DNA of 64,000 bases, taken from positions 347,630 to 411,629 of the forward strand of contig SSNU01000038.1 in NCBI GenBank assembly GCA_012064415.1, in the 5' to 3' direction. Made by a program: the position numbers and the translations under genes. Source of the DNA: Gyrodactylus bullatarudis (Eukaryota; Platyhelminthes; Monogenea; Gyrodactylidea; Gyrodactylidae). Under the pieces are notes generated by a model. That model was not told the DNA's origin, ran no database searches, and saw only the letters and a program-made list of their open reading frames with translations. Positions 12,367-22,328 of this stretch are shown here, in pieces. Every line of letters begins with the position of its first letter. The first letter of the stretch is position 1.

Positions 12367-12792
12367 TCAGAGCTTCTGCCTTCTAAACGTACGCTTTGCC
12401 AGGACTCCTTTACTCCGATATTCCACAATCATCTTGGAGTCAATAATCCTTCGAATAATCTCCACAAACGGTTGGTAATCTTGGCGTATGAATAGACTCT
12501 GTATTTCACCCAACCTATTCTGGTTATCGTACAAGGAAAGCATTGTTGTTCCCTTGTACTCATTGAAGGAAGTGAAATCGTTAATTTCCTCAAGGCTAAA
12601 GTCGTACTCCACTCTCGTGAAGGAGGTCATCTCACAATAGTGATATTTATCCTCCGATATCTTCTCAATTGTAACAATAGGCTTGAGTCTTTTCAAGATC
12701 AACTCATATATCCATGAGAGCTCGTAGATGGGCAAAATTGTATCGTAATCTTCATCTTGGTCCAGGATCCAAGTGCCAATGAATTTTTCCAT
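12367..12792 (-). CDS. Fatty-acid-binding protein-like (intracellular lipid-binding protein)
   Basis: 141 aa, uninterrupted. The start is the ATG at 12792, giving MEKFIGTWILDQDEDYD, which matches the beginning of intracellular lipid-binding proteins (F-G-T-W, then a D/N-rich turn). The C-terminal strand pattern (DSKMIVEYRSKGVLAKRTF) matches the family's final two beta strands. In many members the carboxylate of the fatty acid is held by an Arg-x-Tyr triad. Here the Arg is present (KRTF) but the Tyr position is Phe. Length is close to the usual ~130-140 aa. The family normally acts as a cytosolic carrier of fatty acids or retinoids. Family genes usually contain introns and this one has none, unlike most genes in the window. 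Family assignment is fairly firm; the ligand is unknown. Confidence 0.72.
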   Translation of the reverse strand: MEKFIGTWILDQDEDYDTILPIYELSWIYELILKRLKPIVTIEKISEDKYHYCEMTSFTRVEYDFSLEEINDFTSFNEYKGTTMLSLYDNQNRLGEIQSLFIRQDYQPFVEIIRRIIDSKMIVEYRSKGVLAKRTFRRQKL

Positions 12793-13547
12793 TCTAACAG
12801 ATTTCAAATTTGTGTTTATAAATATTTCAATCGAATTTTTTTTTCAGAAATGATAAAGGACACGGTTGACACTTGATCTAGTGCAAAACTCTAATGTGTA
12901 TGAAAATCTTTTGGTTGTGGTTTTTACATCGTTTTCTGTTCACGTCTTCAAATCATGCATATTGAAATTGAAAAAAAATTGTGATAAATAATACATTATC
13001 CAATAATCTTGTAATTTTATGATTTTCAATAAATGAATGAATGTATGGCAGAGTTTAACGATCATTGATCTGACAATTGAACAGTTTGTCAACATATTTT
13101 GTAATATCTACAACACATGAACAATACGAGAATGTACAAGATATTTACAAATTCTCTTATCGAGACAATTCATCTGTCCAGTCAGCGACTGAGTGACTTT
13201 AAAGAAGAAATAAATAATTTCCAAATATCAACTCTACTCATGATCATGAGTGAATGAATGATAGCGCAAATATGTGCAATATTGAATGAACTATTTGAGG
13301 GAATCCAACTAAACATTGATTGAGGGATTGCAAAAGTAATGATGATTAGGCCTTCATAAAGTCTACAGGTTTTAAAACCGCCAAACTCAAAAAGACTCGA
13401 TAGCCAACCAGGGTTCATAGTTATCAAATCATAAACACTCAAAATATTACATGATTTTATCAATTGGGCTTCATCAAAGACCGCTTGTTACGATGAAAGG
13501 AAAATTCTTAAATCTGATTGGTAATTCATGATTTCGAACCAAGTAAA
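12793..13547. other. No gene recognised
   Basis: Contains a minus-strand open frame without ATG (13182-13463) with hydrophobic stretches but no family resemblance I can name. Nothing else is seen. Confidence 0.4.
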
Positions 13548-14230
13548 GCTAGTTGACATGAAGATGAGAATTTCCTATTTTTACAAAAACCCAATATTTT
13601 TTTCCAGAAAATCAGGAAAAAATTCATATTTTGGGTTCCACTATGAAATGAGCTGATTAGTTTCTAATACAAAAAAAATTTCCGAAAAAATGTTATCTAA
13701 CCAAAATTGAGCCGTTTTTTGGATCTCGGAAATGTTACAAATTTCCACTTTATCAACTTTCAAATCCAAAATTTTTATCGATTTCAAAGATTTGAAGCAG
13801 TTAAATATTGATATTTAGGATCAAAATAAGACGAAGATTTTGAATTTGCCTGCAGGAATTCACAGAAATTTGTCATTACGGTAGGAAATCGAACCATTTG
13901 AATTTTTCGATCATCACGAGGGAAAATGATCCAGAATATAATCCAAATCGTCTTATTTTGATCCTAAATATCAATATTTAACTGCTTCAAATCTTTGAAA
14001 TCGATAAAAATTTTGGATTTGAAAGTTGATAAAGTGGAAATTTGTAACATTTCCGAGATCCAAAAAACGGCTCAATTTTGGTTAGATAACATTTTTTCGG
14101 AAATTTTTTTTGTATTAGAAACTAATCAGCTCATTTCATAGTGGAACCCAAAATATGAATTTTTTCCTGATTTTCTGGAAAAAAATATTGGGTTTTTTGT
14201 AAAAATAGGAAATTCTCATCTTCATGTCAA
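13548..14230. repeat. Foldback element with ~283-bp near-identical inverted arms (family B)
   Basis: The arms at about 13548-13834 and 13948-14230 are reverse complements with very few differences by eye, separated by a ~113-bp loop. A single strand could form a long hairpin. The outer end resembles sequences at 866-925 and 40075-40116, so this is one copy of a dispersed family. High arm identity implies recent insertion or ongoing homogenisation. It lies ~150 bp upstream of the first LINE open frame. Open frames inside it are mirror artefacts. Confidence 0.85.
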
Positions 14231-14380
14231 TTAGGTTTAGTTCTTCAGGGAGGATTCGGCACAGATTGACTATAACGTTGTTCGCATGCCATCTGACTTC
14301 TTCTTGTATTGATCTATTTTTAGAAAAAGAAGAGGAAGAAAAAAAATTTTTGAATCTACCCAACACAGGTACCGCGAACT

Positions 14381-15194
14381 TTGAATGTCTCGCCTAAAGA
14401 TGGACTTATCACTATTCCAATTTCATATTTTGAAGACAAACTGCAAGTCGCTGCTCATAAACAGGATCAATCTACCTTCAACAATCAAAGAATCTCTTAT
14501 GCCCAAATCGCCAATAATACTATTCTATCCAGAACCAGAAATTTCACTGGTGTTTCCCAAGCAAATCCAATCCCTCCGAAAAAGTACAGCCTGATCATCC
14601 ATGTAATCAATAAACCAGGTTTCAACATCAACATCATTTCCAAATATTTGCAAAAACTCTTTCCTAAACGGAAACTTTTAATTACTTTCCACAACGCCAA
14701 CTCAAACTCTGACAATCAGTATTAAAAAATCTCATCAAATAGTCATATTCCTAATCAAATCTTTAGTCTCATTTATGAATGAATTTGCTCCGAAGGGGAT
14801 AATAATCATACCCTCTATACCGGCTGACAAACGAAAACCACCAAAAGCAGGTATAACTCAACCTCAATGTGAAAACCCTACTTCTAATACTGTTGCCTTA
14901 AATGATCAAAACTCTTCTACGTTCCAATTGACCAATCCAATTTCCACCTCCTCAAATATCCAAAAGACTCAATCCACCTCTTCTACTATTAAAGCTAACT
15001 CCAACCCACCAGCATCTATCAATCCAAAAATTGATTCAATCATTAAACCCTCAAACATTCCACCCACATCGTCATTCACTTTCCTTCTCCCATCATCTAG
15101 TACCAGCAATAATAAATTTACTACTACAAACCAACAATCCAAGAGACCACGAGTGTCTCTACCTAACATAAATGCGAAAAGTAACGCTCAGTGA
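14381..15194 (+). pseudogene. LINE ORF1-like region, broken
   Basis: The first piece (14381-14725, 114 aa) includes a hydrophobic-basic segment (YSLIIHVINKPG...YLQKLFPKRK) typical in style of ORF1 nucleic-acid-binding proteins. The second piece (14775-15194, 139 aa) is in another frame and is dominated by Ser, Thr, Asn and Pro. A stop and frameshift separate them. No zinc knuckle is visible. Assignment rests on position upstream of the endonuclease. Confidence 0.6.
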
Positions 15195-15197
15195 TCA

Positions 15198-15812
15198 GTG
15201 ATCATAAGGAGGAGCTGTTTTTTCCTTCCGCCTCTGCAAAACTTTTCCACAAGGGAAAAATCTAATCAAGTCAATCTCACCATTATTCTATGGAACATCA
15301 GATCTATTTTAACATCCATGTACTATCTCAAACAGCTCGCAACGAAATATAAACCCAGCCTTATCCTTATTAGTGAATCATGGCTCAAACCGTGTCTTAA
15401 ATCTGATGACATCAATATCTCAAGCTATAATATTGTGCGTGCCGATCGCACTTTCTCTAAGGGAGGAGGCGTGTTAGCATACATATCAACTGATTTCACT
15501 TTTAACCTTGTCTCAGCTACTGACCGACCAGAAATTTTAATATTCAATATTTTCGAATCCAAACTCAATTTCAATGCCTCTATAATACTCATTTACAACC
15601 CTCCACCGGCAAGTCGCATATCTGAACTTAACATAGTCAATTGCATTCAATCACACTCGAATCAACTCCTCACCAATATTATCCTCTGTGGTGATCTTAA
15701 TAAGCCAGAGTACTGCCCAAACATGATTGATTTCGATTCTCCTATTTTTGATTATGCCTCCTCAACTAACCTCTTCCAAAAAGCTGCCCCTCGAGAAAAT
15801 CTGCGTATTTAG
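15198..15812 (+). pseudogene. LINE apurinic/apyrimidinic-like endonuclease domain
   Basis: 204 codons with the ordered hallmarks of LINE endonucleases: LWNIRSI (metal-binding Asn), ISESWL (catalytic Glu), RADR...GGGVLAYI, IYNPPP, and LCGDLN (catalytic Asp/Asn). The frame then shifts after ENLRI; the expected continuation (AYLDLIFTNLTGLNSL) is present in a different frame from about 15800. The domain nicks target DNA to prime reverse transcription in active LINEs. This copy cannot make the joined product. Confidence 0.85.
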
Positions 15813-16326
15813 ACCTCATCTTCACTAACCTGACTGGATTAAACTCACTCTCTGAAATACCTGCCTCTAATCTTCTCATTGGGCCCACAAAACAATCGGT
15901 ATCAATCCCAATCGCTACACCTGATTACATCTTTCTCTCATTTTAGACAACTTTATCTCTCACTCGACGAATATTTATTCAATGATGGTTTCAATACCAA
16001 TTTCTTCCATCTCCTAATAATTAGAGCTGCAAGAGTCTCCAAAAATTCTACTAATGCCTCTCCCCATATCTCTCAACTCCTATTTGAAAGCTCAATAAAG
16101 GACGATCTTAAAACCCAACCCTCAAAAGCCTTGAAAAAACTAATCGGCCCTTTCATACAATATCATCCCACATGAATGGACATGTGTCAAAATAACGCTT
16201 CTACCAAAGACTTTCAACCCACAAACTGAATCTGATTACAGACCCATATCGAATCTCCCAATCTTCCTTGGCCTCGTTGATTCAATATGCAACCTTCTGT
16301 TAACTCAACATATAAAAATTAACACC

Positions 16327-17154
16327 ATGGACCCTGCTCAACATGGGTTTATCAAAAACAGAAGTACCTCAACCAACCTTGTGTCTTTTTTTAACAAAAT
16401 TGACGAACTGAGATACAGAAGGATCCAATCTGTTGCCATTTTCCTTGATATCGCCAAAGCTTTTGACAAGCTTCCTTTCAATATCATACAAGACGCCCTC
16501 ATAACCTCCGACATCAATCCGTTTGTAATAAATTGGATATCTAATTTCCTCTCCTCAAGAACCCAGAAGGTACACTTTAACGGGCAAATCTCTCACTCTG
16601 TAAATATTTCCTCTGGTGTCCCCCAGGGCTCAGTCATTGGTCCCCTGCTATTTAATTTAGTTTTCGCAAGCGTCAAGCCTTCCTCACCTAATATCTTCTA
16701 CTATAAGTATGCAGATGACCTTAAAATCCTTATTCCAAATTTCTCTAACGACATTATTCGCCAAGAACTTACTCACCTTGAAATATCATTGGCACGAATT
16801 GGCCTTAAAATCAACTCCGCCAAAACTAAATTTATGATCATGAAGACTGCAAAGCCCATAGTGGAACTAGACCCTAACTTCTCTCACCTCATTGTTAATA
16901 AAATCAAAGACCTCGGACTTATGTATGACCATAAAATCTCAATAAGGCCTCATGTGAATGAACTCTTGAAATCTTTAAGATACTCAACATATCTAATTAC
17001 AAGATTCATCACTAGTTCTGAACTCAAAATCAAGGTTTACAAAAGTTTCATACTCTCAAAATTTGACTATGCAGCTGCCCTTATTCTTGGTTTAACCATT
17101 GAATCAACAAGAAAGATCGAGAGAATACAATATAGATTCCTCACCTCATGCTAA
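16327..17154 (+). pseudogene. LINE reverse transcriptase, 5'- and 3'-interrupted
   Basis: 275 codons containing HGFIKNRSTSTNL, FLDIAKAFDKL (first catalytic Asp), SGVPQGSVIGPLLFNLVF, and KYADDLKIL (catalytic Asp pair). Sequence between 15813 and 16326 encodes the missing N-terminal RT part in shifted frames. After 17154 the C-terminal part resumes in the 17185-17451 frame. The RT catalytic residues are intact, but frameshifts on both sides make this a pseudogene. Confidence 0.9.
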
Positions 17155-17511
17155 GGCCCAATTAGCTACAGACATTACCTTAATTTGTCAATGTACCCTA
17201 TCTGGCTCAGAAGGGTCTCCAGCTCTCTCATACTCTATAACTCATTTAAAGAACAAGACGACAACATCTCTCCTCATAACACCAGAAACCAAAGAAAATA
17301 CTCGATTCTCCTCGGAAACATCCTCTGTCTCCAGGCTAGATTCAAACTTTCATTAGATTCCATTCCTTCTACAACCGTCAAATCCACCTGTGCATTTCTC
17401 CAGAGATTTATCCCGGAGGGCGAAGACCTCTTCAGAAACTATTTTTCTTAATTGTACATACTTATTTATATTTTATTATCAGTTTAATAAACAAACATTT
17501 CTATTCCAAAA

Positions 17512-18023
17512 ATAGAGAAGAGTGCAGTATTTCTTTAAAAAATAAGGATTACCCAGTCTAACACTGTTTTTGTTTAAACACTATAAAATTTCGACAGTAT
17601 GTATCAAATTTTGAGAATATTCGAATTTCTGATATATTTTTGCTCAAAAATCTAGCTCGGATTAAAATTCTAAAAAAACAGAATTAATCTGCAAAAAATT
17701 CTTTAGAACTCGTTGCCACAAACTTTTGAGCTAACTCATCTGGTTGAGAAGCTATGCTTACAAAAAAATATGACTTAGAATCAAAAAGATTCCAAAAATT
17801 ACGCAAGTAGTAATACTACTTAGTAGTATCGTGTTTTTTTACTTTTTACCTGTTATACTCAACGCTATTATATGAATATCATTCAATAGAGAATTAAAAA
17901 CTAAACGAAGATGCTCTATCTCGAGTTTATGACATGTGAAAAAAATTACAATTAATACTAATGTATAAATAGAGATTGTAGAGATAAATAAGAGAAGGCA
18001 ACTAGATAGATGAAGATAAATAA
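17512..18023. other. No gene recognised
   Basis: AT-rich spacer between the LINE and the end of COQ5; it probably includes the COQ5 3'UTR. Nothing else is seen. Confidence 0.45.
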
Positions 18024-18851
18024 CTACTTAATTCTTTTCATGCCAAAATGAACAGCTGAAATTCCATGGTTAAAGTTTACATGATAAGTATGTCGGAAAC
18101 CAGCTTGGTTGATCATCTCTTCGAAATCTTCTTGGTTTGGGAAACGACGAATACTTTCCACAAGGTACTGATATGATTTCCAATCATTGGCAAACAAATG
18201 ACCTAAAACGGGTATCACATTAAAGGAGTAAGCATCGTAGACTTCTCTCAAAATGAGATTCTCCACATGACTAAATTCCAGGCAGTAAAATCTTCCATTA
18301 TTCTTTAGCACTCGAAATGCTTCTGATAGGACCTTATCAATGTTGGTACAATTTCTGATTCCAAAAGATATTGTGTAAACATCAAATGAATTATCCTCAA
18401 AAGGGAGTTCTTCAGCATTGCCAACCTTCCAGTTAACTGGTTGGAGAAATTAAGGAAAAAACTCACTAATCTTATCATAAAAGTTTTTTTGTGATTTTTC
18501 CCGGCCGTATTTAATCATTGATTCATTTATATCACAGACAGTAATGATTCCTTGGTCTTCTTCATGATCAACTGGAAGCCGGTCAAGAATACGAAAAGCT
18601 ATATCTCCCGTACCTCCAGCTACATCAAGATATTTCAAATCCATTTTTGGATTGATCATATCGATCAGAGAATTCTTCCAGTACCTATGCACCCTCAGGC
18701 TCATCAAATCGTTCATTTTGTCATAATTATTTGCGACATTATGAAAGATTGAGTTGACTTTCTCTTGTTTCTCAGAGGCTTCAATGTTCTGAAAGCCAAA
18801 GGAGACTTTTGAGAAGCTCCTTCTAAGAGAACTAGATATAATTTTATTCAT
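18024..18851 (-). CDS. COQ5: COQ5, mitochondrial 2-methoxy-polyprenyl-benzoquinol C-methyltransferase
   Basis: 265 aa in two exons (18851-18467, 18436-18024) joined across a 30-nt intron. It catalyses the C-methylation step of ubiquinone synthesis using S-adenosylmethionine, on the matrix side of the mitochondrial inner membrane. Start: the ATG at 18851 gives a Ser/Arg-rich amphipathic presequence ([15 protein letters not shown]). SAM-binding motif I is LDVAGGTGD at residues 75-83. The UbiE-family blocks [28 protein letters not shown] and [16 protein letters not shown] follow. Without removal of the 30-nt intron the frame meets TAA at 18450-18452. The intron has a perfect GTGAGT donor and CAG acceptor, and its removal restores family alignment, so I treat this as a functional gene. 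Confidence 0.92.
18437..18466 (-). other. COQ5: 30-nt intron in COQ5
   Basis: On the minus strand it reads GTGAGT...CCAACCAG, 30 nt, with a C/T-rich middle and an in-frame TAA. Splicing gives ...[17 protein letters not shown], as expected for the family. Retention truncates the enzyme after residue 133 or so, losing the C-terminal half. Confidence 0.85.
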
Positions 18852-19158
18852 CAGGTTCGAAAAATGTTGTTGGCAAAACAACTAATTAAACTTTATTTTT
18901 TGTTAGTTTGAGTAACGGAAAAATTTTTGAATTTAAAATGAAAAATGAATAATAATAATGTGTAGGTTTTTTAGTAAATGTGCTGTCATATAGTTTAGAA
19001 TAACTCAAATCTTGCTATTTCTCGAAAATAAAAGAATAGCTTCATTTTATATTATTGAGTTTAATGAATATTTTGGTTATATCATAAAAAGAAAAAAAAA
19101 TAATTGCCATGCTTTAGCATATTAAAATGATTGTCTTTGAGGCTTATTAATGTCACAT

Positions 19159-21303
19159 TCAATTTTCTTTGTATTTTGAGTATAGGTAGTAAACTAATCG
19201 TAATGTTGCTTTCAAATCATGCTTCAACAAATCATTAGCTCTCCATAAACTGTAGCCTTCAGTTTCCTCCATGAGACGAAGAACAAGTTGCAAATTGGCC
19301 TGCTTTTGTTCATTGTTAACAGGAGCGATGAAATACGAATGAATTGGAACAAAATAATTACGTAATAGACCCATCAAAAGTATGAAATAAACCCCATCTT
19401 CCATCTAAGAAAATTTGAATGATAAATTTTTAAACAACTTTGGATTTAATTAATATAATCTCACTTCTGTATCTAAATTTTTGATAGACAAGTTGAGCTT
19501 GACCAGGTGAGAATTGACAAACTCAATCAAAATATTCTGGAAAGCAACCAATTTTTCAGCAACGGCACAGTCCACTAGAGCACTAATTGCATCCCGTTCC
19601 TGGCATTCTTTCAAAATATACCAAGATTATTATACTTTAGTTTTTGTATTTGAATAGAATTTGAGATTAAAATTTTAATTTAAATAATGATATCATACGA
19701 TATCGAATAAATAATCTGAGTCATAATTTCATTCAATAATTAAATCAAATTTGTAAAATAATATTTACGTCCAACAACATACTACTTTTTATTGATTTAA
19801 AATACAATAAATGCAAGACTTAATACACATAAGATTTAAGCGGTCAAACTTAATCCAAGGAACGCAAAAGAAAGCAGAGAGAAAAAGAATATATTTCTTC
19901 AAGCCTTTTGAGATTCAACCTCCAAAAAAGAAATTAGAGCTTGATACATTTCTAAAGAGACAGTGTAATGATGATGATTAATAACATACACGGGTCACGA
20001 ACTTTTATTGGACCAACCAGATTGAAGCAGACTAAAATTCAGAGAAAAATCCCTTTTGAATTAAGCTAAATAACTTTAAGATCAGGAATAACAAGAACTC
20101 ATACTATACATTAGTGGAAAGAGTGATAAATTTAGCATCAGGTTTGCTCCAAAAACCTGAACATATTTTAATTGATCTATTTAACCAAAAATAGTTGCTA
20201 ATTTTGCAAAAAAATTTCACTATTTTTCAAGTTTACTCGCAGTTTTAAATGATTATCGAGCTTCAAAACGATTTTAAAATAGGCCTAACATGTGTTTAAT
20301 TTTCCGCTCTTTTGAATGGTATAAATTTGATATAAATAAACCTGTTTTCCTCTTCTAAAATTAGACTTATGTGATGCCTGTTTTTGCAAATTTCGCTTTT
20401 TCACATTTTCCCAATTTATACCCAGATAGGAAAATTCTGAGCACAGATTCGGAATCAGCATTCTGGAATCTAGAATTAAATAACAGTAGAATTTGCTCTA
20501 AAATAAACTTTACATAAGAAGCAAAATTTGCATCGATTAAACTTACCAGCGTTTTCATCAAAATCTGTAACTGGCTCAGCAATGCGCCTGTGTTGGAGGA
20601 TACCATTCATCTTTCTGACTATGATGACAGTGAGGTGGACACCTGAGGGCAATTTACCCTTGTTGCAAAATTTGTTGTACATTGCAACGAGTAGACGTAG
20701 TATTGCAACTAAATCTTTTGAGTGAATCAGTGTAGCATTCCACATGACACCCTGGTCAGGAGACAAACCGAGGCTTTGGTTGATTATATCAACAACCTGA
20801 ATGATTCGCTGACGTTGGCCTATTTCCGTCTGAATAATTTCAGGTTGATTAATTTCAGTTTTGGTAAAATTTTCAATGAGCATCTGAAATATTTGACCGT
20901 CGTACATGTCTTCTGCGAGATCTCGAATGATGATTCGTTCATGCTGAAGTTCTTCATTAATCCAATCGATGAGGTTTTCGGTTAATTCCATAACTAAGGG
21001 ATGCTCTTTAGAATATGGTTCAATCATGGACCTTTCCTCGCCTTCTGCTAAGTTGTACCAGGATGGGTCATGCTCATCAGTGACTGGATGAAGAGGGTCT
21101 TGCATAGCCTGTTTAGCTTCCGCTACCAACTGTTCAGCTTCAGCTCGCTTCTTCCTTAATTTTGCAAGGGTTCCAAGTTTACTAAAGAGACTATTCTCCT
21201 GATTGCCAGATGTAGAATGCTGATTTTGACTAGCGTTCAAAGCGGGGGCGTTGTTGATCATGGTCGGATGTCGACGATGGATACTGGGACTTGCAGAAAA
21301 CAT
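19159..21303 (-). CDS. parvin: Parvin (actopaxin/affixin), focal-adhesion adaptor
   Basis: 381 aa in three coding exons: 21303-20547, 19607-19465, 19404-19159; introns of 939 and 60 nt. Parvins bind integrin-linked kinase, paxillin and F-actin in the ILK-PINCH-parvin complex at integrin adhesions. An N-terminal helical segment rich in Lys/Glu/Ala (about 40-70) precedes CH1 (about 103-211). CH2 (about 258-381) contains ERDAISALVD, FVNSHLVKLNL, EDGVYFILLMGLL and the terminal DLKATLRLVYYLYSKYKEN, all characteristic of the parvin end. The CH2 middle exon was found from reading frame and homology. Its start codon follows only 89 nt after the ClpP stop and sits 7 nt after a strong splice acceptor. 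The window also encodes an integrin beta subunit, its functional partner. Confidence 0.92.
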
Positions 21304-21310
21304 TTTATTC

Positions 21311-21330
21311 CTAAAAAGAAATATATTTGA
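21311..21330 (-). promoter_or_regulatory. Splice acceptor immediately 5' of parvin ATG
   Basis: On the minus strand the sequence TATATTTCTTTTTAG lies directly before GAATAAA-ATG. This is a strong 3' splice site seven bases upstream of the start codon. With the ClpP stop only 89 nt upstream, the joined 5' exon must either start upstream of or inside ClpP, or be a trans-spliced leader. Confidence 0.6.
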
Positions 21331-21392
21331 GATTGTTATGAGATGAAAAATAAACTATAAATTGAAAGAGTTTCGATTGATACAAAAAAGGT

Positions 21393-22043
21393 TCATGTAT
21401 TTTGCTTTTCTAAAACCTTGTCAATAATGCCAAAATCAACTGCTTCTTTTGCGGAGAGAAAGGAGTCTCTGTCGAACCATTTATCAATGACTTTTTCATT
21501 TTGTCCAGTATGCTTAATGTAAATGTCTTTCAAAGTCTTTTTCATTTTGATAATCTCATCTGCTTGAATGGAAATGTCTGTTGCTGGACCGTATGCACTA
21601 CCTGAAGGCTGGTGAATCATTATTCGTGAATGTGGCAAGGCATAACGATAGCCGGGAGCGCCAGCGCATAATAGTAATGAGCCCATTGAACTTGCCTGAC
21701 CAACACACCATGTAGCAACTGGAGGATTTATGTATTGGATTGTATCATAAATTGCAAGACCTGAGGTAACAACTCCCCCCGGACTATTTATATAAATATG
21801 AATGGGAGATTTTTTGTCTTCTGATTGCAGATAAAGAAGTTGTGCGATAGTTACACTGGCGATATCATCATTTATTCCACCCATAAGACATATTATTCTT
21901 TCTCTAAGTAATCTTGAATAAATATCATAAGCACGTTCTGAAGACCCATTTTTATCTAGTACTATTGGGATGAGGGAAAAATTCCGTATTAAAGGCTGGA
22001 TTCTGACAGATGCAAGGAAAGATTTTCCAATTTTGTTAAACAT
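21393..22043 (-). CDS. CLPP: ClpP, mitochondrial ATP-dependent protease proteolytic subunit
   Basis: 216 aa, single exon. ClpP is the serine peptidase ring that works with ClpX to degrade matrix proteins. The chosen start is the ATG at 22043, which gives a basic, hydrophobic presequence ([20 protein letters not shown]). The open frame upstream of it has no ATG. The catalytic triad is visible: Ser119 in GQASSMG, His144 in MIHQPSG, and Asp193 in DRDSFLS, with spacing identical to bacterial ClpP. Other family blocks are [14 protein letters not shown] and YINSPGG. A short out-of-frame ATG precedes the start. It is the second gene of a co-oriented minus-strand run ARMH3, ClpP, parvin, COQ5. Confidence 0.96.
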   Translation of the reverse strand: MFNKIGKSFLASVRIQPLIRNFSLIPIVLDKNGSSERAYDIYSRLLRERIICLMGGINDDIASVTIAQLLYLQSEDKKSPIHIYINSPGGVVTSGLAIYDTIQYINPPVATWCVGQASSMGSLLLCAGAPGYRYALPHSRIMIHQPSGSAYGPATDISIQADEIIKMKKTLKDIYIKHTGQNEKVIDKWFDRDSFLSAKEAVDFGIIDKVLEKQNT

Positions 22044-22328
22044 TTTATAATAACGCCAAAATAACACATGGTTAAACAAATCACATGTTTGTTGAAGTTT
22101 TTGTTTAAATACTTCCACAACCTCCCAGATTACATATTTGAAAATATTATTTTCAAAATAAAAGGGTTAAAAAATATTTTTTCAATTACAACGTATTACA
22201 AAATGATATTTTGAAAATATTTCATGTACTGCGATGCATTATTATACATCAAGTTGATTCAAAAAGAGCCACATTCATAATTGTAATAAATATATATTAA
22301 ATTTTGATTAAAAATCACAATGAACTTG

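Larger units (their letters stand above)
14381..17511 (+). mobile_element. Non-LTR retrotransposon (LINE), degenerate
   Basis: In order: an ORF1-like region (14381-15194, two pieces), an apurinic endonuclease domain (15198-15812), and a reverse transcriptase (16327-17154) with its C-terminal region continuing in another frame (17185-17451). The order ORF1-endonuclease-RT and motif styles suggest the Jockey/CR1/L2 assemblage; I cannot assign the clade by eye. The region is richer in C than its AT-rich surroundings, consistent with a transferred or separately evolving element. Several frameshifts and stops make it inactive. The 3' end is near 17511, after an AATAAA-containing tail. I did not identify target-site duplications. 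Confidence 0.9.

Noticed and set aside
13182..13463. Minus-strand hydrophobic open frame of 93 codons
   Set aside because: No ATG at its start, no family resemblance and no convincing splice sites.
14136..14366. Minus-strand 76-codon frame near the LINE
   Set aside because: About half of it lies in the foldback arm and the rest has no recognisable feature; treated as chance.
18024..18881. COQ5 as a pseudogene because of the in-frame TAA
   Set aside because: The stop lies inside a 30-nt segment with a perfect donor and acceptor whose removal restores the family alignment, and many neighbouring genes have introns of the same size.
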